A stretch of DNA of 64,000 nucleotides from positions 635,501 to 699,500 of the forward strand of contig JADKIW010000001.1 of NCBI GenBank assembly GCA_016721115.1, written 5' to 3'. The notes beneath the pieces were generated by a model that did not search any database, was not told the origin of the DNA, and saw only the letters and a program-made list of their open reading frames with translations. Numbering within the stretch: position 1 is the stretch's first letter; every line of letters begins with the position of its first letter. Position numbers and translations under genes: made by a program. Of the stretch, positions 42,673 through 51,812 are shown piece after piece. Origin of the DNA: Candidatus Defluviilinea proxima (GTDB taxonomy: Bacteria > Chloroflexota > Anaerolineae > Anaerolineales > Villigracilaceae).

Positions 42673-43392
42673 GTGAATATCTGGCAGAAAACCCAAAAGC
42701 GAATCAGAGATGGGTTCAATATGTTCTCAGGCATACTTGGATCTATTCGAAACGATCCAAACGCCTGGGAGGCGAGCATCCGCAGTTTTGAGGCACAGGA
42801 TCGCCTTACCCCCGTTGCCCCCAATCAGAAGATCGTGTTTGTTGGTAGTTCCAGCTTTACGCTTTGGTCCACCATGGAACACGATTTGTCGCCTTTGCCG
42901 GTGCTTAACCGCGGGTTTGGCGGCGCAAAGATCAATGATGTCCTCAGGTATATGGATCGGATCGTGACTCCGTATCATCCACGCGCCGTTGTTCTATTTG
43001 CTGGGACAAATGATATCGCTCCACCTACACCGGCAACAGCCCAGCAGGTCTTTGACGGATATCTAGCCTTTGTCAAACATATGCAAGCAGCCTTGCCTGA
43101 TGCGCCCATCTATTACGTGGCGATCACTCCTTCCGCCTCCCGCTGGAAACTCTGGTCCATTGCCAGTGAAGCCAATCATCTGATCCATGAACACACAAAG
43201 TCTGACTCGCGCCTGCGCTTCATTGATCTGACCGATCACCTGCTTGGTCTAGACGGAAAACCGAATCGCAGTCTCTATCGCTTCGACCAGCTGCATCCCA
43301 ACCAAAAAGGCTATGCCCAATGGACGGCAGTCATCAAGCCGCGGCTTATCAGCGATGGGTTCGGTGCTGACCATCCTGAAAGACACAAGTAA
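42673..43392 (+). CDS. SGNH/GDSL-type hydrolase
   Basis: A 239-residue SGNH-fold esterase/lipase. Block I is FVGSSSFTLWS (catalytic Ser), block II NRGFGGAKINDV (Gly), block III FAGTNDI (Asn) and block V DQLHPNQKGY (Asp-x2-His). All four catalytic elements are present. No signal peptide is evident, so it is probably cytoplasmic or weakly membrane-linked. It hydrolyses an ester or acts on an acetylated glycan; the substrate is not readable. Start GTG 42673 is supported by AGGAGG. It stands alone, with a mobile region after it. Confidence 0.86.
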   Translation: MNIWQKTQKRIRDGFNMFSGILGSIRNDPNAWEASIRSFEAQDRLTPVAPNQKIVFVGSSSFTLWSTMEHDLSPLPVLNRGFGGAKINDVLRYMDRIVTPYHPRAVVLFAGTNDIAPPTPATAQQVFDGYLAFVKHMQAALPDAPIYYVAITPSASRWKLWSIASEANHLIHEHTKSDSRLRFIDLTDHLLGLDGKPNRSLYRFDQLHPNQKGYAQWTAVIKPRLISDGFGADHPERHK

Positions 43393-43575
43393 ATCCCCTC
43401 CTCAATGCCTGGCTCCGCAGGGACTTCACCCGGGTAATGGTTATGCTCGGTGGGATGACTTGTCCCTTCGCGAAGCACACCTTTGAGGCTCCCACGGGAG
43501 ATGGCATTTTATTGTCCGCTTTTCGACCCCCACCCAGCCTCCCCCAAATCCGACGATATAAACTTTGAATCCGCA

Positions 43576-44847
43576 TGTATGGACTGGGGACATGGTAAAC
43601 ACACGTTCGGAGACATAGTATACATATTTTGTAGAATCGGCAGATGGACCAGAGGAGGTCGTTATGCCGTGGAAAGCGAAAACAACTATGTCTCAACGCC
43701 AGGAATTTGTTGAATTAGCCTTGAAAGAAAATGCAAACATACGAGCCTTATGTCGAGAATTTGGCATCACTCCACGGACAGGCTACAAGTGGATAAAGCG
43801 CTACCGAGAAGAAGGCGCTAATGGATTGTATGATCGTAGCCGCCGTCCACAGCATAGCCCGCTAAAAAGTAGTTCTATCCTTGAAGAAGCAGTGCTTAAA
43901 GTACGACGTGCTCATCCAACCTGGGGAGGCAGAAAGATCCAATGGAAGTTAGTTCAGGACGGGATCAAACTACCACCCGCTGCCAGTACCATCACTGCCA
44001 TCTTGTCTCGCAATGAAATGTTGGATTGTAAGGAGAGCATCAAGCATAGTCCTGTCCAAAGGTTTGAGATGGAATATCCAAACCAATTATGGCAAATGGA
44101 TTTCAAAGGTCATTTTGAAATGGCGAATGGTTTATTGTGCCATCCCCTCACGGTGATCGATGATCATTCTCGGTTTCTGATAGGGCTGAAAGCATGCCCC
44201 TATCAGCATTCCAGAGCCGTGCGGGAACATTTGAAAGATATTTTTAGTTGCTATGGGTTACCCGAACGAATGCTGATGGATAATGGTGCAATTTGGAAAG
44301 GGTTCCACACAAAGCTTACTTCTTGGTTGGTACGTTTGGGTATTCAGGTGGTGCATGGTCGTATTCATCATCCCCAGACACAAGGGAAGGACGAGCGATT
44401 ACATAGAACCCTAAAGAATGAGTTGCTAATTCGTCAGCCATTTTACGACTTGGACGATTGCCAATACAAATTTGATGTTTGGAGAAATAGTTATAACTAC
44501 GAGCGTCCTCATCAAGCCTTGGATATGCAGCCCCCCGGTTCACATTACCAACCCAGCTCCCGAACTTTCACAGGAAATTTTCCGCCTATTGAATATGAAG
44601 CAAACGATATCCTTAGAAAAATAGATTGTCTTGGAAAGTTGCAATACCTGGGCCGGAAATTTCGTATTGGAAAAGCATTTAAGAAAACGCTTGTGGCTCT
44701 CCGACCCACCGAGATGGACGGCGTTCTTAATGTGTTTTTCTTCAAACAAAGGATTGCTCAAATTAATCTTTTGGCAGATAATCCTTAACAAATCAATGCG
44801 TATACCATCTACCCGAACACCCGTATACCTTCTACCCAGTCCATACA
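43576..44847 (+). mobile_element. Intact IS481-type insertion sequence
   Basis: The 1272-base element has imperfect inverted ends of about 50 bases beginning TGTATGGACTGGG (left at 43576) and ending CCCAGTCCATACA (right at 44847). The flanks are direct repeats CCGCA (43571-43575) and CCGCA (44848-44852), a 5-base target duplication. Internal similarity (for example GTATAC and GTTCGG) continues inward on both ends. The transposase frame is complete, so the insertion looks recent. Confidence 0.92.
43664..44788 (+). CDS. IS481-family transposase
   Basis: A 374-residue single-frame DDE transposase. The N-terminus is a helix-turn-helix (NIRALCREFGITPRTGYKWI, followed by GANGLYDRSRRP), and the integrase core begins at WQMDFKGHFEM (first Asp), VIDDHSRF, LMDNGAIW (second Asp) and ends QGKDERLHRTLKNELL (Glu). 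AGGAGG precedes the ATG. It moves the element by cut-and-paste type chemistry. The frame is intact within the element, with good ends and target duplication. Confidence 0.93.
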   Translation: MPWKAKTTMSQRQEFVELALKENANIRALCREFGITPRTGYKWIKRYREEGANGLYDRSRRPQHSPLKSSSILEEAVLKVRRAHPTWGGRKIQWKLVQDGIKLPPAASTITAILSRNEMLDCKESIKHSPVQRFEMEYPNQLWQMDFKGHFEMANGLLCHPLTVIDDHSRFLIGLKACPYQHSRAVREHLKDIFSCYGLPERMLMDNGAIWKGFHTKLTSWLVRLGIQVVHGRIHHPQTQGKDERLHRTLKNELLIRQPFYDLDDCQYKFDVWRNSYNYERPHQALDMQPPGSHYQPSSRTFTGNFPPIEYEANDILRKIDCLGKLQYLGRKFRIGKAFKKTLVALRPTEMDGVLNVFFFKQRIAQINLLADNP

Positions 44848-45048
44848 CCGCATTCAGACTTTAGCTTGTCGTATTTGGGGGAGGTGCCCGAAGGGCGGAG
44901 GGGGTCGGGGATACTTGGCGATGGGCATTATGTTGTCCGCTTTTCTACAGCAAAGGAATTCACCATTTGTATTTCATGAGAGAAAATGCTACACTCAATC
45001 CGAAATTTCCAGCCCGCATAAATATCCGTACCCATCCAAAGAGGAAAC

Positions 45049-46854
45049 ATGAAAGAATTGGACCTACGCCCCGATGCCCCCTGGCGTCAGCGTTTTCGCG
45101 CGACCGATATTCTTTCGGCAGTGGTTGCCCGGCAGAACCCAGACCGTGGTCTTGTTTGCACCAACAAAGATGGTGCCTATCAACTGTACGCATGGGATAT
45201 TCCCTCCAACGAGTTGACACAGGTCACACATCAACCAGCGGGGGTTATGCTGGGAATCATCTCTCCAGACGGCAAATCCATTTATTATCTGAAGGATGAA
45301 GGTGGGAACGAGATCGGCCACTATGTCAAAGTTCCATTTGAAGGGGGGAACGATGAAGATATTTCTCCCAATATGCCTCCATACAGTTCATACGTCATCT
45401 TCCAAAGTTGGGCGGGAAACGTGCTGGGCTTCATCGCCGCAGGAAAAGATGGTTTCAACATCCATATAAAATCCAATGACGGAGAACCCGAACCAATTTA
45501 CCATAGCGAAGACGTTATCGGGTCGCCTGTCCTTTCAAGTGATGGAAAATTCCTGGCGTTTCGTTCCTCCGAACGCACAAAGAGTATGGATAGATCCCTG
45601 CTGGTTCTCAACGTGGAAACCGCTGAAAAGGTCAATGAACTATGGGATGAAAACGCAAGCATAGGAACCCCGATCTTCTCCCCGGTCCGCGGAGATGCGC
45701 GATTGGTTTGTACTACAAGTCAATCAGGATTTGAACGTCCACTGATCTGGAATACATCCACTGGTGAAAGAATTCCGCTTCAAGTGGATGAAATTCCCGG
45801 TTCCATCTTCCCCCATGCCTGGTCCAACGACTCCAAACAGATACTACTCTGTCAGATCTATCAGGCACAATATCAACTATATCGTTACGATGTCGGCATG
45901 CATACCGTCACCAAACTGGAACACCCGGTCGGTACCGTTGGTGTTTTTACCGGTGCCTATTTTGCCGGGCAGAATGAGATCTGGGTTACCTGGCAAGATG
46001 CGGCGAATCCGTCCTGTCTGGTCGCGCTGGATGCAAAAACAGGGGCCCAAACCCGAATCATATTGGAAGCGGGCAGTGTGCCGCAGGGAAAACCCTTCCG
46101 GTCCATCACCCTTGTCTCTGAGAACGGAGACACCATTCAAGGGTGGCTCACCGTCCCCGATGGCGCTGGCCCCTTCCCCACGATCCTTGATACCCACGGC
46201 GGCCCAACATGGGTCATGTCATCCCTGTTCGATCCGGGCGCGCAATGTTGGGTGGACCATGGCTATGCCTACTTCACCCTCAATTACCATGGCTCGACCA
46301 CCTTTGGAAAGAAATTTGAGAACTCAATTTGGGGTAATCTCGGTGACCTTGAGGTGCAGGATATGGCAGCTGCATGCAAATGGTTGACGGAAAATAAGAT
46401 TGCCCGCCCCGATGCGATCTTATTAACCGGCATATCGTATGGAGGCTACCTGACCTTACAGGCGATCGGTCGGCGCCCAGAGTTGTGGGCGGGAGGCATG
46501 GCAGTCATCGCGATCGCTGATTGGAAAATCTCATATGAGGATGAGTCTGATGCCATGCGGGGAATACAGCGTGCTTATTTTGGCGGCACCCCGGAGGATG
46601 TACCGGATGCAATACGGAAGGGTTCTCCCATCACCTATGTTGAACAGGTCAGGGCTCCGCTTTTAGTGATCCAGGGTGAAAATGATACCAGTTGCCCTCC
46701 GCGCCAGATGAAAGTGTACGAGGAAAAATTGCTTGCCCTGGGCAAACAGATCGAAGTCCACTGGTTCAATGGCGGTCACAGTTCGCTAGATCAGGAACAA
46801 CAGATCCAAAACCAGGAAAAAATGTTGAACTTTGCTTATCGTATTTTTGGGTAA
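45049..46854 (+). CDS. S9-family prolyl oligopeptidase-like peptidase
   Basis: A 601-residue protein with an N-terminal beta-propeller (about residues 30-350) and a C-terminal alpha/beta-hydrolase domain. The catalytic Ser is in GISYGGYLTL, Asp is in GENDTSCPPRQ and His is in GGHSS, the S9 triad. No signal peptide is visible, so it is probably cytoplasmic. S9 peptidases cut short peptides after proline or act as acylaminoacyl peptidases or dipeptidyl peptidases. GAGGAAAC precedes the ATG. It stands alone after a mobile region. Confidence 0.9.
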   Translation: MKELDLRPDAPWRQRFRATDILSAVVARQNPDRGLVCTNKDGAYQLYAWDIPSNELTQVTHQPAGVMLGIISPDGKSIYYLKDEGGNEIGHYVKVPFEGGNDEDISPNMPPYSSYVIFQSWAGNVLGFIAAGKDGFNIHIKSNDGEPEPIYHSEDVIGSPVLSSDGKFLAFRSSERTKSMDRSLLVLNVETAEKVNELWDENASIGTPIFSPVRGDARLVCTTSQSGFERPLIWNTSTGERIPLQVDEIPGSIFPHAWSNDSKQILLCQIYQAQYQLYRYDVGMHTVTKLEHPVGTVGVFTGAYFAGQNEIWVTWQDAANPSCLVALDAKTGAQTRIILEAGSVPQGKPFRSITLVSENGDTIQGWLTVPDGAGPFPTILDTHGGPTWVMSSLFDPGAQCWVDHGYAYFTLNYHGSTTFGKKFENSIWGNLGDLEVQDMAAACKWLTENKIARPDAILLTGISYGGYLTLQAIGRRPELWAGGMAVIAIADWKISYEDESDAMRGIQRAYFGGTPEDVPDAIRKGSPITYVEQVRAPLLVIQGENDTSCPPRQMKVYEEKLLALGKQIEVHWFNGGHSSLDQEQQIQNQEKMLNFAYRIFG

Positions 46855-46882
46855 GAAAATATAATACCCACGGTTATGATTG

Positions 46883-46928
46883 ACATAACAAAATGTTCTC
46901 TCCTTTAAGAGAGGACATTTTGTTATGT
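46883..46928 (+). terminator. Rho-independent terminator after the S9 peptidase
   Basis: Twenty-base stem: ACATAACAAAATGTTCTCTC (46883-46902) pairs with 46909-46928 with one mismatch, followed by a T-rich run. Confidence 0.85.
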
Positions 46929-47039
46929 GTTTTTCTGCGCTGAGGGGAAGGGTTAAAATAGAACATCGATCATCAAGGTCAATTAGATGATCGTTCCAAA
47001 CCTATTTACAGCAAGATACATATTGGAGCAGGAGAAAAT

Positions 47040-49037
47040 ATGAAAAAGACGCTGGTCAGTCTGGTGATTCTGGTATTGTTTGTCGGGGCGTGTGCCGCAC
47101 CTACTGCCGTCCCCACGGCAACCACTGTTCCCACCGAAACCGTCTCCGCACCAACTGAGTCGGTGGCCACTGAAATTCCGCAGGAGGATACAGCCTCCCG
47201 TTTGGAAAGACTCGGTGGGTATCCCTGCCCCGATAACAGCTTCACCTGTATCAACGTCACTGTACCGCTAGATCATTTTGATCCGCAAGATGGACGCACG
47301 ATAGATGTGGTTTTTGCCGTCCAACCGGCGTCAGGCGAACGCAAAGGGATGTTCGTTACCGTCATCGGCGGGCCAGGTGGTTCGGGTCTATTAAGTGCCG
47401 AAAACTACACATCCTATTTCGATCCGCGCATCACTGAGAACTTCGATATTGTGTTCTTTGACCAACGCGGCATCAACATGTCCGGCGGGTTATTCTGCGT
47501 CAACGCCGCGACAGAATACTATCGCACTGATACTGATGCAACCACACCGGAAGGTGAGGATCAACTACGTGAGGTCACACAAAAGTTTGTGGATGACTGC
47601 GTTTCAGAAATGGGCGAGACTGACCTGCTACCCTACCTTGACACCGTGCAGGCGGTGGAAGATCTCGAATCCTTCCGCGAGTTGATGGGCGATGAAAAGT
47701 TCTGGCTGTATGGCGAAAGCTACGGGACGCAGTTCGGGCAGATCTACGCCAAAGCGCATCCCGATCACATTGCGGGTCTGATCCTTGACGGGACAGTTGA
47801 CCTCACCCAAACCGACATTGAATTTCTCAAAGGGCAGGCCGCCGCTTTCAATGATGTATTGGTCGCTACACTCGAAGCCTGCAACGCAGATGAAGCCTGT
47901 GCCGCCGATATGGGGCGCGATGCATTGACCATTTACGATGAACTGTCAACGCAGTTGAAGCAGGCGCCTGCTACTTTCGAATATACACTTCCCAACGGTG
48001 CGGTCGAGCAACGTGAGTTTAACTTCGCCGACCTCGAGTCCGCTTCGGGCTTCCTGTATTCTGAGACTGCCCGCATGATCTTTCTGCGTGCCCTTGCCTC
48101 CTACGCTCGCGATGGGTCGCTCGTGCCACTGGCCCGCGTAGTCTACAATGCACTGTACATCAACCCGGATACACAGGATGCACTGCTGGATCCATCCTGG
48201 TCAGATGCCATTTACTATGGCGTAACCTGCCGCGACTATGCTGAACCGGGCAAGACACCTGAGGAACAAGCCTCGATCTTCATCAAGGAGGGTGACGAGG
48301 TAGATACCGGCTTGTCGCATTTCTCCTCGGTCTTTTACGGCGACTTTCCCTGTGTGTATTGGCCGTACCCAGCAGATGATTCCAATCCGGCGCCGTTTGC
48401 TGAACCGTTCACAGGTGATGGACATCCAACGCTCGTTCTCAATGGCACTACCGATCCTGCCACACCATATGAAGGCGCGAAGAATGTATTCACGCATCTT
48501 TCGGATGGATATATGGTCACCGAGACCGGCGGTCCGCATGTCATCTTTGGCTGGGGTAACGAATGTGTGGATACCCTTGTGACGGATTTCCTCGTCGAGG
48601 GCAAACTCCCTGCAGAAAGGGAAACGGTATGCGAGGGTGTTGTGGCAGATGATTTCGTTCCACTTGCTTTGGCAGATGCCTCCGGTTACAAGAATCCGCT
48701 CGATGCACTCGCAGATGTAGATAACGAAATCTACTACCTGCCCGAACACTATTACGTCCTTGACGGTAATACCCAGTCCTTTGCCTGTCCCTATGGCGGG
48801 ACATTTGCTTATGAATCGAGTGACACCGCTAACACCTATCAATTTGACAACTGCGCCTTCTCAGACGGCTTTGCACTTACTGGCAACGGCTCATACATCT
48901 ATGATGATAGCCTGCTCACCTTTGAGGTGGATGTGACTGGGCTAAAAGACGGCTCCCTCACCTACACGCGTGATAGTGAGTGGGCGATTACGGTCGCCGG
49001 CGTATACGATGGCGAAAAAGTAGATCTTTCAAAGTAA
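47040..49037 (+). CDS. Secreted lipoprotein alpha/beta hydrolase with TAP-like C-terminus
   Basis: A 665-residue lipoprotein (signal ending VGAC-A near residue 18) followed by a Thr/Pro linker and an alpha/beta-hydrolase of the SlpD/tripeptidyl-aminopeptidase type. The oxyanion region is VIGGPGGSG, the nucleophile elbow YGESYGTQFG, and the C-terminal region has LVLNGTTDPATPYE (Asp) and GGPHVIFG (His). A further beta-rich part follows (residues about 555-665). It would release peptides outside the cell. Next gene is an SH3-like lipoprotein. Confidence 0.86.
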   Translation: MKKTLVSLVILVLFVGACAAPTAVPTATTVPTETVSAPTESVATEIPQEDTASRLERLGGYPCPDNSFTCINVTVPLDHFDPQDGRTIDVVFAVQPASGERKGMFVTVIGGPGGSGLLSAENYTSYFDPRITENFDIVFFDQRGINMSGGLFCVNAATEYYRTDTDATTPEGEDQLREVTQKFVDDCVSEMGETDLLPYLDTVQAVEDLESFRELMGDEKFWLYGESYGTQFGQIYAKAHPDHIAGLILDGTVDLTQTDIEFLKGQAAAFNDVLVATLEACNADEACAADMGRDALTIYDELSTQLKQAPATFEYTLPNGAVEQREFNFADLESASGFLYSETARMIFLRALASYARDGSLVPLARVVYNALYINPDTQDALLDPSWSDAIYYGVTCRDYAEPGKTPEEQASIFIKEGDEVDTGLSHFSSVFYGDFPCVYWPYPADDSNPAPFAEPFTGDGHPTLVLNGTTDPATPYEGAKNVFTHLSDGYMVTETGGPHVIFGWGNECVDTLVTDFLVEGKLPAERETVCEGVVADDFVPLALADASGYKNPLDALADVDNEIYYLPEHYYVLDGNTQSFACPYGGTFAYESSDTANTYQFDNCAFSDGFALTGNGSYIYDDSLLTFEVDVTGLKDGSLTYTRDSEWAITVAGVYDGEKVDLSK

Positions 49038-49080
49038 TTAATAAGCCAACTCCCAGATCTGTGCAATTGATCGAGTTCCA

Positions 49081-49112
49081 AATGCCCTCTCTGTTATGGA
49101 GAGGGCATTTTA
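49081..49112 (+). terminator. Rho-independent terminator after the TAP-like hydrolase
   Basis: Arms AATGCCCTCTC (49081-49091) and GAGAGGGCATT (49099-49109), then TTATT. It is followed by TTGTCCGCTGTTCTG, a tail that recurs after other hairpins here. Confidence 0.85.
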
Positions 49113-49201
49113 TTGTCCGCTGTTCTGTGTGATAATTTCTGGAACTTCAACGGAACACATTCCGTTTATAGATGTAAATCCATAGAAAAGGGAAATAAAA
49201 T

Positions 49202-50017
49202 ATGTCAAAACGATTTGCTCTAATTCTTTTGTTGATGGTCCTGACCACAGCCTGTTCCAGTCAAGTTACCGTGTTAACACCGCAGGCAGAGGAAGTTCAA
49301 AGCACATTGCCTGTTCCATTGAACACGATGGAAACCGCCCCGACAGCCACCGCAACGCCATTAACCCTTACGGCAACTGAACAAGCCCTGCCAATACCGA
49401 CACTTGACTTGATCTGTCTGGGCGCACCGCCGCCACATATCGGAGTTGGTCAGGAAGTCCAGGTCATGGTTGAAGATTCGGACAAGCTGAAGTTAAGGTC
49501 TGAGCGCAGAACTTCGTCTGACGCAGTGAAAATGGAACTGGCCCAATTTACCATGCTGAAAGTTCTGGAAGGACCGTACTGCGTCCATTCAGATGAGGCG
49601 GGAACTTCCTTTTGGTTTTGGTCTGTAAAGGTTATTCCCAGCGGAGAAACTGGCTGGGTGGCTGAAGGCGACTTATCTCATTACTACATCGAAGCGTTAA
49701 CTCCTGTGACAACGGCGATACCTACAGCGTTAACCTGTGTCGGTGTAGATGCCCCACGTATTGCGATCGGCCAACAAGTCACTGTTGTGACAGAAGATAC
49801 CGACAAATTGAAGTTACGAGAAATCCCCGTCATGTCTCCCGACACAGTGGTAAGAGATTTGGATAAGTTCACCAAGCTGAATGTTTTGGATGGCCCTGTT
49901 TGCGGCTATTCCAAGGAGACGTCGATCTATTACTGGTTATGGAAAGTGGAAGTCCTTCCGAATGGAGAGATCGGTTGGGTTGCTGAAGGAGACTTTTTCC
50001 ATCACTTTGTAGAATAG
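49202..50017 (+). CDS. Lipoprotein with two SH3-like repeats
   Basis: A 271-residue lipoprotein (lipobox TTAC-S near residue 18). The mature part has a Thr/Pro linker and two matching SH3-like repeats: PHIGVGQEVQVMVEDSDKLKLRS and PRIAIGQQVTVVTEDTDKLKLRE, each ending with GWVAEGD. Such repeats usually bind cell-wall-like polymers or proteins. Function is unknown. It sits between two hydrolase genes and the PPK2 pair, each with its own terminator. Confidence 0.8.
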   Translation: MSKRFALILLLMVLTTACSSQVTVLTPQAEEVQSTLPVPLNTMETAPTATATPLTLTATEQALPIPTLDLICLGAPPPHIGVGQEVQVMVEDSDKLKLRSERRTSSDAVKMELAQFTMLKVLEGPYCVHSDEAGTSFWFWSVKVIPSGETGWVAEGDLSHYYIEALTPVTTAIPTALTCVGVDAPRIAIGQQVTVVTEDTDKLKLREIPVMSPDTVVRDLDKFTKLNVLDGPVCGYSKETSIYYWLWKVEVLPNGEIGWVAEGDFFHHFVE

Positions 50018-50061
50018 GTAACGACGAAAGATAACTAAACCTGACCCTGCTCAAAGCAATT

Positions 50062-50112
50062 AACTGCCATCTACCCTAACGGACACATCCCAAATGGTAG
50101 ATGGCAGTTTGT
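50062..50112 (+). terminator. Rho-independent terminator after the SH3-like lipoprotein
   Basis: Arms AACTGCCATCTACC (50062-50075) and GGTAGATGGCAGTT (50096-50109) then TGTTG. Followed by a TTTTTCTGC tail similar to the other copies. Confidence 0.78.
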
Positions 50113-50193
50113 TGTCTATTTTTCTGCTCACAATCAACCACGAATGAAAGGGTAAAATAACAAGTGTGACAACCCATCCCACCGGAGCTCTCC

Positions 50194-50973
50194 ATGCTTG
50201 AATACGTCAATCTCGATCTGGCTTTAGGGCAAGAGGAATACAAAAAGAAATTAGGGCCGCTACAGCAACGTCTCTATGAATTGGAACACGCGGTCTTCAA
50301 CGCGAACGTTCCCGTCATCATTGTGTTCGAGGGCTGGTCCGCCACAGGCAAGGGACGGCTGATCAGTTTGCTCGCTGAGCGCCTCGACCCGCGCGGCTTC
50401 CGCGTTGTCCCGATCACGCCGCCACGCACGGCCGAACTGCGCTACCCGTGGATGTGGCGCTTCTGGCGCAAGATCCCTGCCCGCGGACAAATGGTCGCGT
50501 TCGACACATCCTGGTATCGCAGGGTCTTAATCGACCGCCTGGACAAAACGATCAAGAAAAATGAACTCCGCACTGCGTATCAAGACATCGCGGAATTCGA
50601 AGAGATGTTGACCGCCGATGGAACTGTCATTTTGAAATTCTGGTTGCACATCGCTGAAGAGGACCAGAAAAAACGCATCAAGAAATTGCGCAAAGATAAG
50701 TTAACTGCCTGGCAGGTGGATGAAGAGGACATCCTACAGAACAAACGCTATGAAAAATATGCTGGCTTTGTCGAGGACATGATCGCACGGACCGATTCGC
50801 CTCATGCCCCCTGGACGATTGTTGAGGCATCCGATCGATATTACATGCGCATCAAGGTTTTTGAAACGATCATCGCTTCGCTCGAAGCGCGTCTGGGATT
50901 GCCATCTCCATCAGAGACGAAAGCCAAACGTCCGCGTGCGGCGAAAGAGATGAAAGGAGCCGTCAATGCTTGA
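50194..50973 (+). CDS. PPK2-family polyphosphate kinase-like protein, possibly degenerate
   Basis: A 259-residue PPK2-like protein. The P-loop region reads FEGWSATGKGRLISLL where typical members have FEGxDASGKGG, so the acidic residue is replaced by Ser. The Walker B-type segment is FDTSWYRRVL where the usual form is FDRSWYGRVL. The rest of the fold (FEEMLTADGTVILKFWLHI, PHAPWTIVEASDRYY) matches. PPK2 enzymes use polyphosphate to phosphorylate nucleotides. The catalytic changes suggest reduced or structural role. Its stop overlaps the start of a second PPK2 gene, together resembling a split two-domain type. Confidence 0.83.
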   Translation: MLEYVNLDLALGQEEYKKKLGPLQQRLYELEHAVFNANVPVIIVFEGWSATGKGRLISLLAERLDPRGFRVVPITPPRTAELRYPWMWRFWRKIPARGQMVAFDTSWYRRVLIDRLDKTIKKNELRTAYQDIAEFEEMLTADGTVILKFWLHIAEEDQKKRIKKLRKDKLTAWQVDEEDILQNKRYEKYAGFVEDMIARTDSPHAPWTIVEASDRYYMRIKVFETIIASLEARLGLPSPSETKAKRPRAAKEMKGAVNA

Positions 50974-51673
50974 GCGCCTTGATCTTACACTGGCACTTGA
51001 AGGCGATGAATACAGCAAACAGCTCAAAGCGTTGCAGGCTGAATTACATGAACTTGCCTTTCAAGTTTATACACAGAAGCGGCCTGTGGTCATCGTTTTC
51101 GAAGGCATGGATGCATCAGGCAAAGGCGGCACGATCAAACGTCTGACCGAACGCATCGATCCGCGTGGCTATGTGGTCTGGCCCATCGCCGCGCCATCGG
51201 GCGAAGAAAAGGAACGTCATTACCTGTATCGCTTTTGGCGGCGCCTGCCCGAGCAGGGACAGATCGCCATCTTCGACCGTTCCTGGTATGGGCGCGTATT
51301 AGTGGAGCGCCTCGAAGGCTTTTGCACCGAAGCCGATTGGCGCCGCGCGTATAGCGAGATCAATCAGTTCGAGCGTCAACTCACCGACTTTGGCACCATC
51401 GTCTTTAAATTCTGGATGCACATCAGCAAACAGGAGCAACTGAACCGCTTCCGTGAACGCACGCGCACCAATTACAAAACCTGGAAGATCACCGATGAAG
51501 ATTGGCGCAATCGTGGCAAATGGGAGGATTACATCACCGCCGCAGAAGAGATGCTCATGAAGACCAGCACCCCCGCTTCACCCTGGACGCTGGTGGAAGC
51601 CAACGATAAATATTTCGCGCGCATCAAATCCCTGCGCACGGTTGCAGAGAAATTACGGCGCGAGTTGAAGTAA
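50966..51673 (+). CDS. PPK2-family polyphosphate kinase
   Basis: A 235-residue PPK2 with intact motifs: FEGMDASGKGGTIKRL (P-loop), FDRSWYGRVLVERL (Walker B-type region) and TVFKFWMHI-like FKFWMHISKQEQLNRF, with SPWTLVEANDKYFARI at the end. It should transfer phosphate between polyphosphate and nucleotides in the cytoplasm. It starts inside the last codons of the first PPK2 gene (8-base overlap, with AAGGAG there), so the two are made together. In two-domain class II PPK2 proteins one half is usually inactive; this pair may be a split version. Confidence 0.92.
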   Translation: MLERLDLTLALEGDEYSKQLKALQAELHELAFQVYTQKRPVVIVFEGMDASGKGGTIKRLTERIDPRGYVVWPIAAPSGEEKERHYLYRFWRRLPEQGQIAIFDRSWYGRVLVERLEGFCTEADWRRAYSEINQFERQLTDFGTIVFKFWMHISKQEQLNRFRERTRTNYKTWKITDEDWRNRGKWEDYITAAEEMLMKTSTPASPWTLVEANDKYFARIKSLRTVAEKLRRELK

Positions 51674-51685
51674 AAAAGGAATCGC

Positions 51686-51729
51686 TTGAGGCACCTGCAT
51701 TACACTACATGCAGGTGCCTCAATTTTTT
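51686..51729 (+). terminator. Rho-independent terminator after PPK2 pair
   Basis: Perfect 15-base arms TTGAGGCACCTGCAT (51686-51700) and its complement (51709-51723), then TTTTTTA. Confidence 0.88.
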
Positions 51730-51812
51730 ACGCTAGTTCATTCGGGGGTTGGTGAGTTTCAAAAGATGAAGTGACAATCAAAGCATTATCCGTATGAAAG
51801 GAATCACATCCA

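Larger units (their letters stand above)
43531..44910. repeat. Long palindromic element interrupted by the IS
   Basis: The left arm has CGACCCCC (43523-43530) and CCTCCCCCAAAT (43538-43549) then CCGA; the right arm has TCGTATTTGGGGGAGG (about 44871-44886) and GGGGGTCG (44911-44918). With the IS and one duplicated CCGCA removed, these would form a hairpin of about 150 bases. The run GGGGGAGGTGCCCGAAGGG is a common bacterial intergenic repeat. The IS has split it. Confidence 0.7.
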
